DNA from: Prorocentrum cordatum | Taxonomy: Eukaryota > Sar > Dinophyceae > Prorocentrales > Prorocentraceae | Reading direction: 5' to 3' | Assembly (NCBI GenBank): GCA_963575745.1 | Contig: CAUYUJ010019948.1 | Span: 415,918-479,917, forward strand | Length of the DNA stretch: 64,000 bases | Part shown: positions 1-9,122 of the stretch, one piece after another | Position numbering within the stretch: the first letter of the stretch is position 1 | Layout of the letters: each line of letters starts with the position of its first letter | Made by a program: the position numbers and the translations under genes | The notes under the pieces: model-generated | Told to the model about the DNA's origin: nothing | The model's input: the letters and a program-made list of their open reading frames with translations, nothing else | Database searches by the model: none

Positions 1-309
1 GGGCCAGCGCAGAAGCCACCCGCCCCGCCGTCATCTTCATCCGTGCGTTTTCTCTTCAAATAGAAGCCCCGGACACCTGCGCCCATGAGCCCGCCGCGAT
101 AGCGGTTGCACTGGGGAGTTGGGTCGAATTCGCGGTCGGAGCAGCGGGGGGTTGTATACGGGAAAGTGAAAAGAGTTGGCCGAGTAAAAAAATAATTGAA
201 ACGTTCCAGTTTCGAGTGGCTGAGCCTTCTGAATCTCGAGCGTTGGGCTGCGCTGTTGCGGCGCGCGCGAGCCATCACTTGCGCGGCTGGTCAACTGTCG
301 GCGTAGGAC

Positions 310-789
310 CTACGCCGTAGGTCCCGTCGCCCTCTGCGCCCGCGCCGTCGCCGGCCGCCTGCGCCTTCGCGGCGCTCGTGTTCTTGCCCGTCGCGCCGTC
401 GCCCTCTGCCACCTGCATGGCGATGTAATCGTTGTCGGAGACGTCGCCGTCCTTAGCCGCCTGCGCGGCCGCGCCTGCGAGTTGATCACAGGATCGTCGA
501 CCTCGTCGGCCTCGGCCGCCGACGAATCGTGCATCATGGCAACGTTATCGCCCGCGCTGCTCTCGCTGTGATATGGCGAGCGGCCATGCTCCTCTCTGCG
601 CCCGTTCCTCCGCAGCCACTCGTTGCCCGACACGCAACCGACGTCCCAACGGCCACTGAACCTGCTGCGCCACGGGCACGTCCAGCACTGTCGAACACGG
701 CGCCGCACTGGCTCGTAGGACTCACCATCTTCAGCTAAACTACGAAGCTGGTCGATGTAACGGTCCGCTGCGCGTGTTGCTGTGTCCAT
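310..789 (-). CDS. possible small hypothetical protein or exon
   Basis: I do not recognise this 159-codon frame. Its first ~65 residues have mixed, protein-like composition (an amphipathic start, then a Trp/Cys/Arg-rich stretch with CWTCPW). The last third turns into Arg/Thr-rich sequence. Over that last third another minus-strand frame reads an acidic Gly/Ala/Asp-rich tail containing DYIAMQVAEGDGATG, so the true product may change frame near 470 through an intron or an indel. Coding status is doubtful. The first 300 bases of the window show nothing else I can support. Confidence 0.2.
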   Translation of the reverse strand: MDTATRAADRYIDQLRSLAEDGESYEPVRRRVRQCWTCPWRSRFSGRWDVGCVSGNEWLRRNGRREEHGRSPYHSESSAGDNVAMMHDSSAAEADEVDDPVINSQARPRRRLRTATSPTTITSPCRWQRATARRARTRAPRRRRRPATARAQRATGPTA

Positions 790-936
790 GCCGACTATCT
801 AGGGCCACGCCGCGCAATGTTGGCGAATTGAACCAGACCTCCCTGGGCGTGACTCATAACAGCGTCTAAGGTGGTCCAGGACGGCTCCAACGAGGGCCCT
901 AGAAAGCCAAAGATGGCCTCCTCCTCTTTTTCTGTT

Positions 937-1210
937 GTTCCTCCTCGTGATCCTCCTCCTCCACCTCCTCCTCTTCCTCCTCCTCCTCCTCCTCTTCCGC
1001 CTCCTCCCCCTCCCCTCCCCCTCCTCCTCCTCGTCCTCCTCGACTTTCTCCTCCTACCCCCAAGCTAATCCCAGCAGGAGCACCATCACCAGCAGGAGCA
1101 CCACAAACAGCAGCACCAGCACCAGCACCAGCACCAGCACCAGCAACAGCAAAAACAGCATCAACAGCAGCAGCACCAGCAGCAGCATCAGCAGCAGCCC
1201 GGTAGCACTA
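937..1210. repeat. (TCC)n then (CAGCAC)n microsatellites
   Basis: A pyrimidine-rich TCC/CCT tract runs to about 1075 and passes directly into an ACCAGC/CAGCAG tract to about 1210. Reading frames across it are homopolymeric (Pro, Leu, Ser/Thr) and I do not treat them as genes. From 1211 to about 1535 I see no feature. Confidence 0.85.
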
Positions 1211-1538
1211 CCAGCACCTGAGAAATTTCGAAACGCACGCGAGTTTTATATACAAATCAGCGCAAGGGCTACAATCGAAGATGCCCACCGAAATGCGACT
1301 CAAATCTGCGCAACATTGGCGTCGGATCGTAGATACAGCAACCTGCGCCAGAGACGCTTACCACAGGGAACACCATGGCGCATCTTGCACTGAGTTCAAC
1401 CCTGAACGGCACTGCGGAAAACTATGTGAAGTCCTTGTTCTCTGACTCAGGGTACTGCCCACCCAATTCTGACGCTTCCAAAACGGCTGTGCGACCGCGT
1501 GCTTCCATGCGTCCCTGATTAACCGACTCACCTGGTAA

Positions 1539-1580
1539 TCGTTTCTAGATGGGCTGGTGGGGACACGCGAAGCGTCAATA
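1539..1580 (+). repeat. dispersed repeat, copy 1 (GGGCTGGTGGGG...ACGCGAAGCGTC)
   Basis: The segment contains TTTCTAGATGGGCTGGTGGG followed by GACACGCGAAGCGTC. Related copies lie at 2411-2437 (first half), 2616-2644 (second half) and 56499-56540 (complete). The same ~40-bp sequence is therefore found at both ends of a 55-kb span, which indicates a short interspersed element or a conserved element terminus. Confidence 0.6.
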
Positions 1581-2320
1581 ATAGCTTCGTAAAAACCTTC
1601 CGAAAACCTCCCTCAGAAGGGTTGTGTGGAAGACCCTTCCTAAAAACCTTCCTAAGACCTTCCCCAGGAGGGCTTGTTGGAAGAACCTTCTTAAAAACCT
1701 TCATGAAACCTTCCTCAGCAGGGTTTTTGGTGGAAGAGCCTTCCAAAAAGCCTTCGGAAGACCTTCCTCTGGAGGGTCTTTGTTGGAAGAACCTTATTAA
1801 CAGCCTTCCTAAAACCTTCCTCAGGAAGGTTGTGTTGGAAGAACCTTTCTAACAACCTTCCAAAATACCTTCCTCAGGAGGGCTTTTTGGAAGAACCTTG
1901 CTGAAAACCTACTCTAAAACCTTAATCCGGAGAGTCGTTTTGGAAGAGCCTTCCTAAAAAACCTTCCTATGACCTTCTTCAGGAAGGTTCTGGTTGGAAG
2001 AATTTTCCAAACAACTGTCCTAAGACCTCCCTCATAAGGGTGTTGTTTTGGAAGGGCCTCCCCACAAACCTTTCTAAACCTTCCTCGCGAGGTTTTTTGT
2101 TTTGGAGGAGCCTTCCTAAACACCTTCCTCAAACCTTCCTCAGGAGGGCTTATTGGAAGAACCTTTATACAACAAAACCTGCCTAAAACCTTAACCGGGA
2201 GGTTTTTTGCAAGGGCCTTTCAGAAAACCTTCGGAAGACCTTCCTCAGGAGGCTTTGTTAGAAGAGCCTTCCTAAACACCGTCCTACAACCTTCCTCAGG
2301 AAGGTTTCAGGAGGGGTTGG
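1581..2320. repeat. ~53-bp tandem repeat rich in CCTTCCT and AGGAGGG
   Basis: About thirteen units carry the anchor TTGGAAGAACCTTCCT, spaced 51-54 bp apart (for example near 1678, 1730, 1784, 1837, 1889, 1941, 1995, 2048). Each unit combines CCTTCC and GGAAGG blocks, so adjacent parts can pair as short hairpins. Both strands give Lys/Phe/Pro-rich open frames that I regard as by-products of the repeat. Confidence 0.8.
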
Positions 2321-2410
2321 CCGAATTGCCGCACCCAACTGACGTCTTACCAACCCTTGATTTCACTGCATGCTCGTCCCCATCCATCATCAGGACAGCT
2401 CGTCTGGGCA

Positions 2411-2644
2411 TCGTTTCTGGATGGGCTGGTGGGGTTGCTTCTTTTTTGTTACAGCAGCCGCAGGCGAGAGCGCCGGCGGCGAGTAAGGTCCAAGCGGGCC
2501 GCGCGAGAGCCTAATTGCCTAGCGCCGACGGGCCGACTGCCTAAGCGGGCGGGCCGGCAGGAGGGGGGTGCGGGCTGCAGCTGCCAGGTACCAGGCACAG
2601 TGCCAACCAGGAAAACTGGTGGGGTTACGCGAAGCGTCTAGCAT
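2411..2644 (+). repeat. dispersed repeat, copies 2 and 3 (partial)
   Basis: At 2411-2437 the sequence matches the first half of the dispersed element (TTTCTGGATGGGCTGGTGGG). At 2616-2644 it matches the second half (ACTGGTGGGGTTACGCGAAG, then CGTCTAG). Between them is a GC-rich stretch with TGCCTA-type repeats. The layout suggests one copy split by an insertion, or two truncated copies. Confidence 0.5.
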
Positions 2645-2649
2645 ATACC

Positions 2650-3010
2650 CAGCTCAGTTGCGAAATTGGTCATTATGCTAGGTTTTGCTGGTGGAATCCT
2701 CACAAGGGTTATCTGGATATTGCGGGATTTGTGTGGTTATTCAATGGTTTCTTCATTAGCTTAGCATCCCAGGCCGACGATTCCCACGCCGACTAAGTTT
2801 CGAAATTACTGGTGTGTTTAGTTGTTCCCGGAAATCTTACAAGGATGTATTTAGATTTGTTTGGGATGTGTTTGGCTTCCCAATGACTTCCCACATACTC
2901 GAGTTTCCCATGCCGACGACCCTCAGGCTGTCTAAGTTGCGAAATTGTGTGGTACTGTTTTGTTGGGGTAACCCTCAAAATTCTGATCTGGATGTTATTT
3001 TATTGATGGG
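2650..3010. repeat. three degenerate ~140-bp tandem units
   Basis: AT-richer sequence than its surroundings. The anchor TAAGTTGCGAAATT or a close variant begins units near 2653, 2793 and 2933. Each is followed by a similar TTTTG...CTCACAAGG...ATCTGGAT series. No gene is supported. Confidence 0.45.
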
Positions 3011-3065
3011 GATTTTCAGCGGTTTAAAGCCTCGGTTGGCGAGCGAAGTGGACGTAGTGGGAGGA

Positions 3066-3560
3066 GTTGGAGCGAATGAGGAGAGTGAAGATGTGGAGGA
3101 GGAGGAGGCGGAGCGTCGCCGAGGGAAAGTCTCTCCTTACGTGTGCCCTCGCTCGCGCCGCCGCCACGACGAGGAGGAGGAGGAGAATGAGGAAGATAAG
3201 GAGGAGGAGGATGAGGAGGAGGATAATGAGGAAGATAAGAAGGAGGATAATGATTAGCAGGCTGGTAACATCAGTGCCAAATGCCTCGGCGGCCAGTCAT
3301 GTCGAAAAGACGAAAGATCAGACCCAACGTCCTTCTCCTCCTCCTCGCCATCATTTGCCATCCCCCCCTTCTGCACCAGCCTCTGCTATCACTCCGCCTC
3401 GTCACCATTCTCCTCGTCCTTATCATATTTGCTCCTACTCCTCCCACCTCCTTCGGCTCCTCCTCCTCCTCCCACCTCCTTCTGCTCCTCCTCCTCCTCC
3501 TCCTGCTCCTCCTCATCTCCTCTTCCTCCTCCTCCTGCTCCTCCTCCTCACTCTCCACAT
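3066..3560. repeat. GAGGAGGAT and TCC/CTC low-complexity tracts
   Basis: An AGGAGGAGGAT-rich purine tract (3066-3256) is followed by a CTCCTCCTC pyrimidine tract (about 3325-3560). Together they could pair as a large imperfect inverted structure. Frames through them are Glu/Asp/Arg- or Leu/Pro/Ser-rich. From 3560 to 4140 I see no recognisable feature. Confidence 0.8.
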
Positions 3561-4140
3561 TTTTCGCTCGCAGCGCATACGAGGTACTCGCGGTCACTGT
3601 GTGCGCATTCGGTAGTTAGCGCTGCCAGAAAACATTATTATGTGTCGTCGTCACGGCATATGCTTTCGAACATCGCGCATGCGAAAACACACAGCCCACC
3701 GGCCACCGAACAACCCATGACCTAGTAATAGTCGGTAATAGTGGTAATAATCTGATTAAACAGAAAATGGAAAATATACTTCCGGAGGTCCGCACAAATT
3801 TCTTGGGTCGCCGCTTGACCCCCCTGGCGACGCCTCCGGCGAGCTTCGCGCGCCAGGGCAGAGGGGCCCAGCGCCGGCCTGAGAAATCAGCGACAGTTGA
3901 TGTTTTTGCAACCTGTTGTTTCTCGATCACCCCGTCCCGCTCTCCATCCCTCGTCTTCACAAAGCCGTCCATGGCGGCAGCGCAACCAAAAACCGACCGA
4001 ACCGACAGCAAAGCCGAAACCGACCGAGCGCGATTCTACCCGAAGCTGCCGAAAAGAACGCAACGCCGCGTCGACGACGCAACAGCCGGCCGAACCGAAC
4101 AGACCGAATGCCGCCGACCGCGACGCGGCCGGACCGACCA

Positions 4141-4177
4141 AACCGCGGACACCCTTGCGGCAAGGGTGTCCGCGGTT
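4141..4177. repeat. perfect 17-bp hairpin
   Basis: The arm AACCGCGGACACCCTTG (4141-4157), a 3-base loop CGG and the exact complementary arm form an uninterrupted inverted repeat. The sequence downstream (TTTTATGAG) gives a short T-run after the stem. No gene adjoins it. Function unknown. Confidence 0.9.
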
Positions 4178-4208
4178 TTATGAGAAGGCAGGGTAGGCAA
4201 GGAGTGGC

Positions 4209-4253
4209 GTGGCTCCTCAGGTAGGCAAGGGCCTTGCCTACCTGAGGAGCCAC
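4209..4253. repeat. perfect 22-bp palindrome with one central base
   Basis: The left arm starts GTGGCTCCTCAGGTAGGC at 4209. The right arm is its exact reverse complement ending at 4253, leaving one unpaired base at 4231. It lies 31 bp from the 4141 hairpin. Such long perfect arms are not explained by local composition. Confidence 0.9.
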
Positions 4254-4374
4254 GGTGACAGGGGCGAATGCGCCTGCCCCTGGGGCGACACCTCTGGCGG
4301 CTCCGCCAGCCGCGCCTGGAGCAGCCAGACGAACTCGAGGTCCGCCAGCTCGGCCCCGGGCGGCTCTGGCAGCT

Positions 4375-5215
4375 CCTCTGCCGACGACGGCAACGAAAGC
4401 GGTGGCAAAGGCGGCGACGACGACGGCGACGGCGGGGACAAAGGCGGAGACGGCGACGGTGGCGGCGGCGGCGGGGACGGCGACGGTGGCGAAGGCGACG
4501 GCAAAGGCTGCGGACGTTGGGGCGGGCGCCGCCGACGGCTTGCCCTTCTTTTCCTCCTCCCCCTCCCCTCCCTCCTCCACCTCCTCCATTTCCTTCCTTC
4601 TCTTCCTCCTCCTCCTCCTCCTCCTCCCCCTCCTGATCAGCATCCCCACCTTCATCCTCATTGTCATCCTCAGCATCACCATCACACTCACCCCATGAGA
4701 ATCACCACCAGCATTACTATCATCACTATCATCATCATGGTCATCATCCGCATAATCGTATTCATCACCAGCATTATCATCCATATCATCATCACCATCA
4801 TCATCAGACTCAGCAGCATCATCACCGTCCAGCATAACCCATCGTAACCAATCAGCATCATCATCATCATCATCGTCATCGTCGTCGTCATCGTCATCGT
4901 CGTCGTCATCATGAGCATCATCACCACCATACTAATCACCATCGGCATTACCATCATCATCTTCATTAGCATCGGCATCATCATCATGTTCACCACCATC
5001 ATTATTAGCAGCATCATCAAACACCGTCGTTATCATCATCATGGTCCGTCATCATCCAATTCATCACCATAATCGTCACCATAGTCATCATCACCATCAT
5101 CAGCATCATCATCCTCATCACCAGCACCATCACCACCATAATCACCATCACCAGCATCATCAGCATCAACATCATCATCAGCACCGGCATCAACATCATA
5201 ATATCGCTTGTTGTA
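4375..5215. repeat. GGCGAC, CCT and ATC/CAT microsatellites
   Basis: Three consecutive low-complexity blocks: GGCGACGG-type (to about 4540), CCTCCT-type (about 4545-4640) and a long CATCATCAC block (about 4655-5215). The apparent proteins (poly-His, poly-Met, Gly/Asp) follow the repeat unit and are not counted as genes. Confidence 0.85.
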
Positions 5216-5300
5216 CAGAAGCGGCGATGCATCTTCAAATAACGCTGCGGCAGCTCGAAGCGGACGAATAGGGCGACAGACTAAGATAATAAATTAATTG

Positions 5301-5411
5301 CTTGAAACCTGACTCCTGGACGCGGGGGGGGGCGCAGCTTGACCCCTAATGGCAAGAGGTGAAACGGGCGACATAATAAAAGAAGAGCTTGATTCCTTGA
5401 AACCTGACTCC
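5301..5411. repeat. 16-bp exact direct repeat CTTGAAACCTGACTCC
   Basis: Copies at 5301-5316 and 5396-5411, 95 bp apart, lie just outside the 3' edge (minus-strand sense) of the recombinase retroelement. They may mark a small tandem duplication or an element boundary; I cannot tell which. Confidence 0.5.
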
Positions 5412-5439
5412 CAAATCAGCCCAACAACTGATGTTCTCA

Positions 5440-6040
5440 TGCGCAAGGAAAAACAAACGGGGGCCGCGTGGCCCTAGTCTGGGCTGAGAGAACCTGTACT
5501 AATGAAAGAGGGCACGCTTGTGCGATGCGGGTCCAGTTGACCCCGCCCGGGGCATGCCCTTCGAGGGTAAAGTGAGCCTTCCCACTTCGCGAACAAACCC
5601 CGCGACCCTGACACCGACGACGCAAACGCTGGAGGTGGAGCTCATCTACTCGCCCGCAAAGAAACCTTGTGGTTTTCCTCCACCCGGTCCCACACTGACC
5701 AATCAGACGCGGCCTGGAAAACCTCTGGACCACTCTCGAGCCCCAAGACAGCGGACGCTTAACAAATATAAGAGGAATGCGGGTTCTCTATTATCCACGG
5801 CACATGTGACTTCTGACACTCACGGGCGATCCGAACGGCAGCTCTCATGAACCTGTTTCCCACATCAATCTGCCGTTGATATGTTTCGCACAAATCGGGA
5901 ACACCCATCGGCCACTCCGCGGCCCTCAACGTCTGCCGCGGTGCCTCGCAATACTGAACGTCGCGCAAAGGGGCCCCATCGTGACTCCGAGCACTTTCCC
6001 AGCCCGTGCGTCACCGAGACTGCCCCTCGTCACCTCCGGC
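5440..6040 (-). pseudogene. methyltransferase-like C-terminal domain of the retroelement
   Basis: Three successive frames carry one domain. GPLCATFSIARHRG (near 5950-5990) corresponds to the PC-containing catalytic loop of C5-cytosine methyltransferase-like proteins. GVPDLCETYQRQIDVGNRFM and then VPWIIENPHSSYI (to 5760) correspond to the ENP/ENV-type motif. CGTGWRKTTRFL (near 5690) and GKAHFTLEGHAP (near 5560) follow. The frame changes near 5930 and again near 5740, so no intact protein is possible. It is continuous with the recombinase upstream, which argues for a fused polyprotein in the parent element. The family assignment is from motif memory and is moderate. Confidence 0.5.
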
Positions 6041-6249
6041 CGCAACGCGCCCCCCCTGGCACCGTTCACAAGGTCAAAGTGGCGCGTTAGAAACCCGCTC
6101 AACTCGGCCGCCAGCCCGCAGCCGTCTTCCCCGCGGCCCCTGGGCATTGGCACGGTCCGCCCGTGGATCAAGATGCCCTCGAGCTGCCCCTCGCAGTCGG
6201 CTGCGTGGTTGAGCAGCCACTGGGGATGGAGCGACGCGGAGTGGCTCAG

Positions 6250-7010
6250 TCGGGTGGCTTTCTCGTAGCGCACCGCTGACTTGTCCGTTCGCCACCCTCC
6301 GCGCCGCATGACATATGCCGAGCTTCGTTCGTTCGACGCCCGATCGATGCCGGTCCCCGAGCGGCGCGTCTGGCACGGCGCCAGCTCCTTGAGGCCCAGG
6401 ATCATCGCGGCCTCGCTGAGATTCGTCATGCGCTCGAACCCTGAGGCCCGCGTTGCAGCTTCTCCAACAGCGGGCTGCACCGCTAACCACTTCGAGCCCA
6501 TTGCCAAGGACAGGTCGCATTCCCCAGTCTTGCTCGGGCGATGCAGCTCATCGGGATTGATCCGCAACGTCCACCGCCGATTTCCCTGCCTGTGAGGCCG
6601 CTGGATACACTCGGGCATTAGTCCCAGCAGCTGCGCAGGCCGCAAGTAGGTAGGCTGATCATCGCGAGAAGCGCCATCTGCGGCTGCCCCAGCAGTATCA
6701 ACCAGTTGCAATGCGCGCACCAGATGCTGAACGGCTCGGGCCCCCGCGATCGCGGCGGGCAGAGGCGGCGCCAACCGCGCGGGCTCCTCCAGGAGCGGGG
6801 CAGCCTGCGATCCACGATCCTGTTGTCGGCAGGTACAAGATGCATCAACCCGGCGATGAGATGCATCCCTTTGCTCGGCTGCTCGCCCTAAAAGCACAGC
6901 GCTTCGAAGTAACTGGCGAGATTTTCGCCCGCGTCGCCGGCGTCGAAATCGTCGAGCTGCTTTACCTCCGCGCCCAGCACTTCCATGAGATAGTCGATCT
7001 TCGCTCGCGC
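6250..7010 (-). pseudogene. tyrosine recombinase domain of the retroelement
   Basis: A core-binding part reads LMEVLGAEVKQLDDFDAG, then after an in-frame TAG (near 6889) GMHLIAGLMHLVPADNRI and LPRSWRSPRGWRRL in the same frame. A frameshift near 6680 leads to DQPTYLRPAQLLGL, with the Arg I expect in catalytic box I. GGWRTDKSAVRYEKATRL (about 6305-6252) follows, with the likely nucleophilic Tyr codon near 6265. These blocks match the recombinase type I associate with dinoflagellate YR retroelements. One stop and one frameshift make it a pseudogene. Confidence 0.6.
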
Positions 7011-7557
7011 TGTCGCCGCGCGGCCCCCCAGGAGGGCACCCCCCGTGTCGCGCGAGGCCATGCGCTCCGAATGGCATCTTGACCAGCGATGCTTCTGTCG
7101 GCGCTCCAGCACGCGGTCGCGGCCTGCCTCGGCCACGCCCGCGCTCTCGGGTGTCCCACTCGAGAACGCGGTGGCTCGGGTCGGTCGCCCAGCGTCTTTT
7201 TCGGCCGCAGCGCTGGTGCTCTCCAGATGGTCGCACTCCACTGCTGCCAACTGCTCGGCGTCCAGGTGCGAGCGAGTCGGCGTCAGCGCCCGCTGCCGCT
7301 TCGACGGCCTCTCGGCCGCCGGCTGCGCAGCCGGCCAGCTCGCGGCCGGCGCCAGCGCTCGCGCCCGCCCGGGCTGCCTCGTCGCAGGATGGGCGGCAGG
7401 AGCCAGAACGCGCCGGCGACCTGCCGAGGCGCAGGGCGGCGCCCCAGCCATCAAGACTCTCGCGAATGGCCGAGGTCTGAAACAAAATGTTTGCGAAGCG
7501 GCGAGATGGGCCCAAATGCGCCACTTTGCTCTCGGGTTGCGAGCGGTCCGGGCTGCT

Positions 7558-7632
7558 ACTCAACATGCCTAGAAATCCCCCCCCCCCGCGCCAGGGTCTG
7601 CGCGGCTGCTACTCAACATGCCTAGAAATTGC
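7558..7632. repeat. local duplication of GCTACTCAACATGCCTAGAA
   Basis: The segment appears twice, about 55 bp apart, each copy followed by a C-run. It lies in the spacer between the RNase H and recombinase parts of the retroelement and probably arose after insertion. Confidence 0.6.
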
Positions 7633-7711
7633 TGCTACCCCCCCCCCAGGGCCCGAAGATGGAAGTCGGCCCTCCTCCAGATGGCGGGCAAGCAAATTAG
7701 GGGCACTCAGA

Positions 7712-8060
7712 AAAGGCATCACATGTTCGACTGGGCTCATCCGAATTGTTGAGCTCACTGGGGACCCAACGCACAATGGCTTTAATGTCATGGGGGAGGC
7801 AGTGCGCGGCAAACGCGCGGATCTGGCTCAACAACCGAAAGTCTCTGCTCCTAAATCGGTCGAAACTCGAATGCGCGCTCACGTTGTCAACAAGAAAACG
7901 CTGGCGCACATCTTTTCCGAACGAGCTCGGCGCAACCGTCCGCGGCGACGTTGCCAGCGCTCAAGCCGCATGGATCAAAATAGGTTGATCCAACTTCCAC
8001 GCGCCCCAAAACCGAGGCACCCGGCGACTGTGAGCCAGGCAGCTCGCGGCGATCTCGGGG
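7712..8060 (-). pseudogene. RNase H-like domain of the retroelement
   Basis: The frame reads WKLDQPILIHAA, an in-frame TGA (near 7967), then FGKDVRQRFLVDN, a spacer, SRDFRLLSQIRAFAA and KAIVRWVPSELNNSDEPSR. FLVDN supplies an expected acidic residue. The VRWVPSELN...DEPSR ending is typical of RNase H of YR and Ty3-type elements just before the product ends (stop near 7697). The residue replaced by the stop is plausibly Arg (CGA to TGA). Upstream to 8530 there is protein-like sequence (for example QWRRMERGISNCIECGKVL near 8390) that I could not assign. Confidence 0.55.
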
Positions 8061-8683
8061 AAGCTCGGATCGGCGTCGCACTCGCCCAGCGCCATGGCTG
8101 ACTCTAGGCCGTCGAAGTCGTCGACGGGCAGCTCGACCTCCTCGGCCGGCGGCAGCCCCGCGAACTCCCGCGGCCGCCGGGGCATGCCCCCATGCCCGCG
8201 CCGCGCGGACATCGCGGAAGCGGCCCCCCTCGCAGGTGCGCCCCGCGGCCTTCGCCCCCCCCATCGCTCCAATAGCTTGTGGAGATATCAAATCCCCAAT
8301 CCGAGCCGTCGCTAGCGCCGGCGACCCCGCTCCACTTTGGCCAATCGGAGCACAAGACTTTCCCACATTCAATGCAATTTGAAATGCCACGCTCCATCCT
8401 GCGCCACTGCGAAACATCTCCACTCGCGGCAAAAGCGGCCACGAGCATCTGCGAACTCGCCCACGACGGGGGGCTAATAATAATGGCGACGTCATCAAAT
8501 ACGAGCTGGCTCCACGAAAAAGCAAGGCGCGAAATTAATCGATGCGTCGCGCTAAGGATACATAATTGAACGAGCGCGTGTTTTGGGTGATTGCACGAAA
8601 GTCACGACACTCGTAGGTGTTGCCGATTTCGCTGGCTTGATTTAGGGCGGGGTTTTCGGACTCAACCGACTCAGCCTGTTTGT

Positions 8684-8960
8684 GCATCATCGTCATCATC
8701 ATCGTCGTCATGATATTCATCATCGTCCGCGTCATCGCCATCATCATCACCATCTCCTCATCATCGCCATCATCATAATATCCATCATCATCCTCGTCAT
8801 CGTCATCATCATGTAGTGATGATGATGATAAAATCAAGACCCGCATGACGATGATGGCGGCGTGAACATGTTGATGTTGATGATGATGATGATGACGACG
8901 ATGATGAAGTCGATGATTGCGATGATGATGGCGATGAGTATGATGATGCTGACGATGATG
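8684..8960. repeat. CATCATCGT microsatellite
   Basis: An ATC/ATG-rich triplet tract separates the retroelement from the kinase gene. Part of it changes polarity near 8815 (CATCAT to GATGAT), giving an inverted arrangement. Apparent His- or Met-rich frames are artefacts. Confidence 0.85.
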
Positions 8961-9122
8961 AGGATGACGATAACCTTCTTTCGGACTGCGCGGGCCGTGC
9001 TGAGTACTAATTGGAGAGCCCCACAGCCTCCGTGGAAGCGGGCCACCGCATTTTGTCAAGCACCTCCGTGAGGTCGGGCAGCGCCACGGGGACCCGTGCC
9101 AGGTGATCGGCCACGACGTGGT

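Larger units (their letters stand above)
5440..8530 (-). mobile_element. degenerate tyrosine-recombinase (DIRS/Ngaro-like) retroelement
   Basis: In minus-strand order the segment encodes RNase H-like sequence (about 8060-7712), a spacer, a tyrosine recombinase (about 7010-6250) and a DNA-methyltransferase-like domain (about 6040-5440). RNase H plus tyrosine recombinase without an aspartate integrase is the hallmark of YR retrotransposons. The coding line is broken by in-frame stops (TGA near 7967, TAG near 6889) and at least three frame changes, so this copy is dead. No clear reverse transcriptase motif (YxDD) was found upstream to 8530, so the copy is probably 5'-truncated or badly decayed there. 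Terminal repeats were not identified. Confidence 0.65.

Noticed and set aside
3616-4011. Minus-strand 131-codon frame between microsatellites
   Set aside because: Composition is mixed but overlapping plus-strand frames are equally long and no motif, repeat-in-frame or neighbour context supports either.
4655-5271. Histidine-rich metal-binding protein encoded by the CAT repeat
   Set aside because: Poly-His and poly-Met frames exist on both strands through the microsatellite and stop when it ends.
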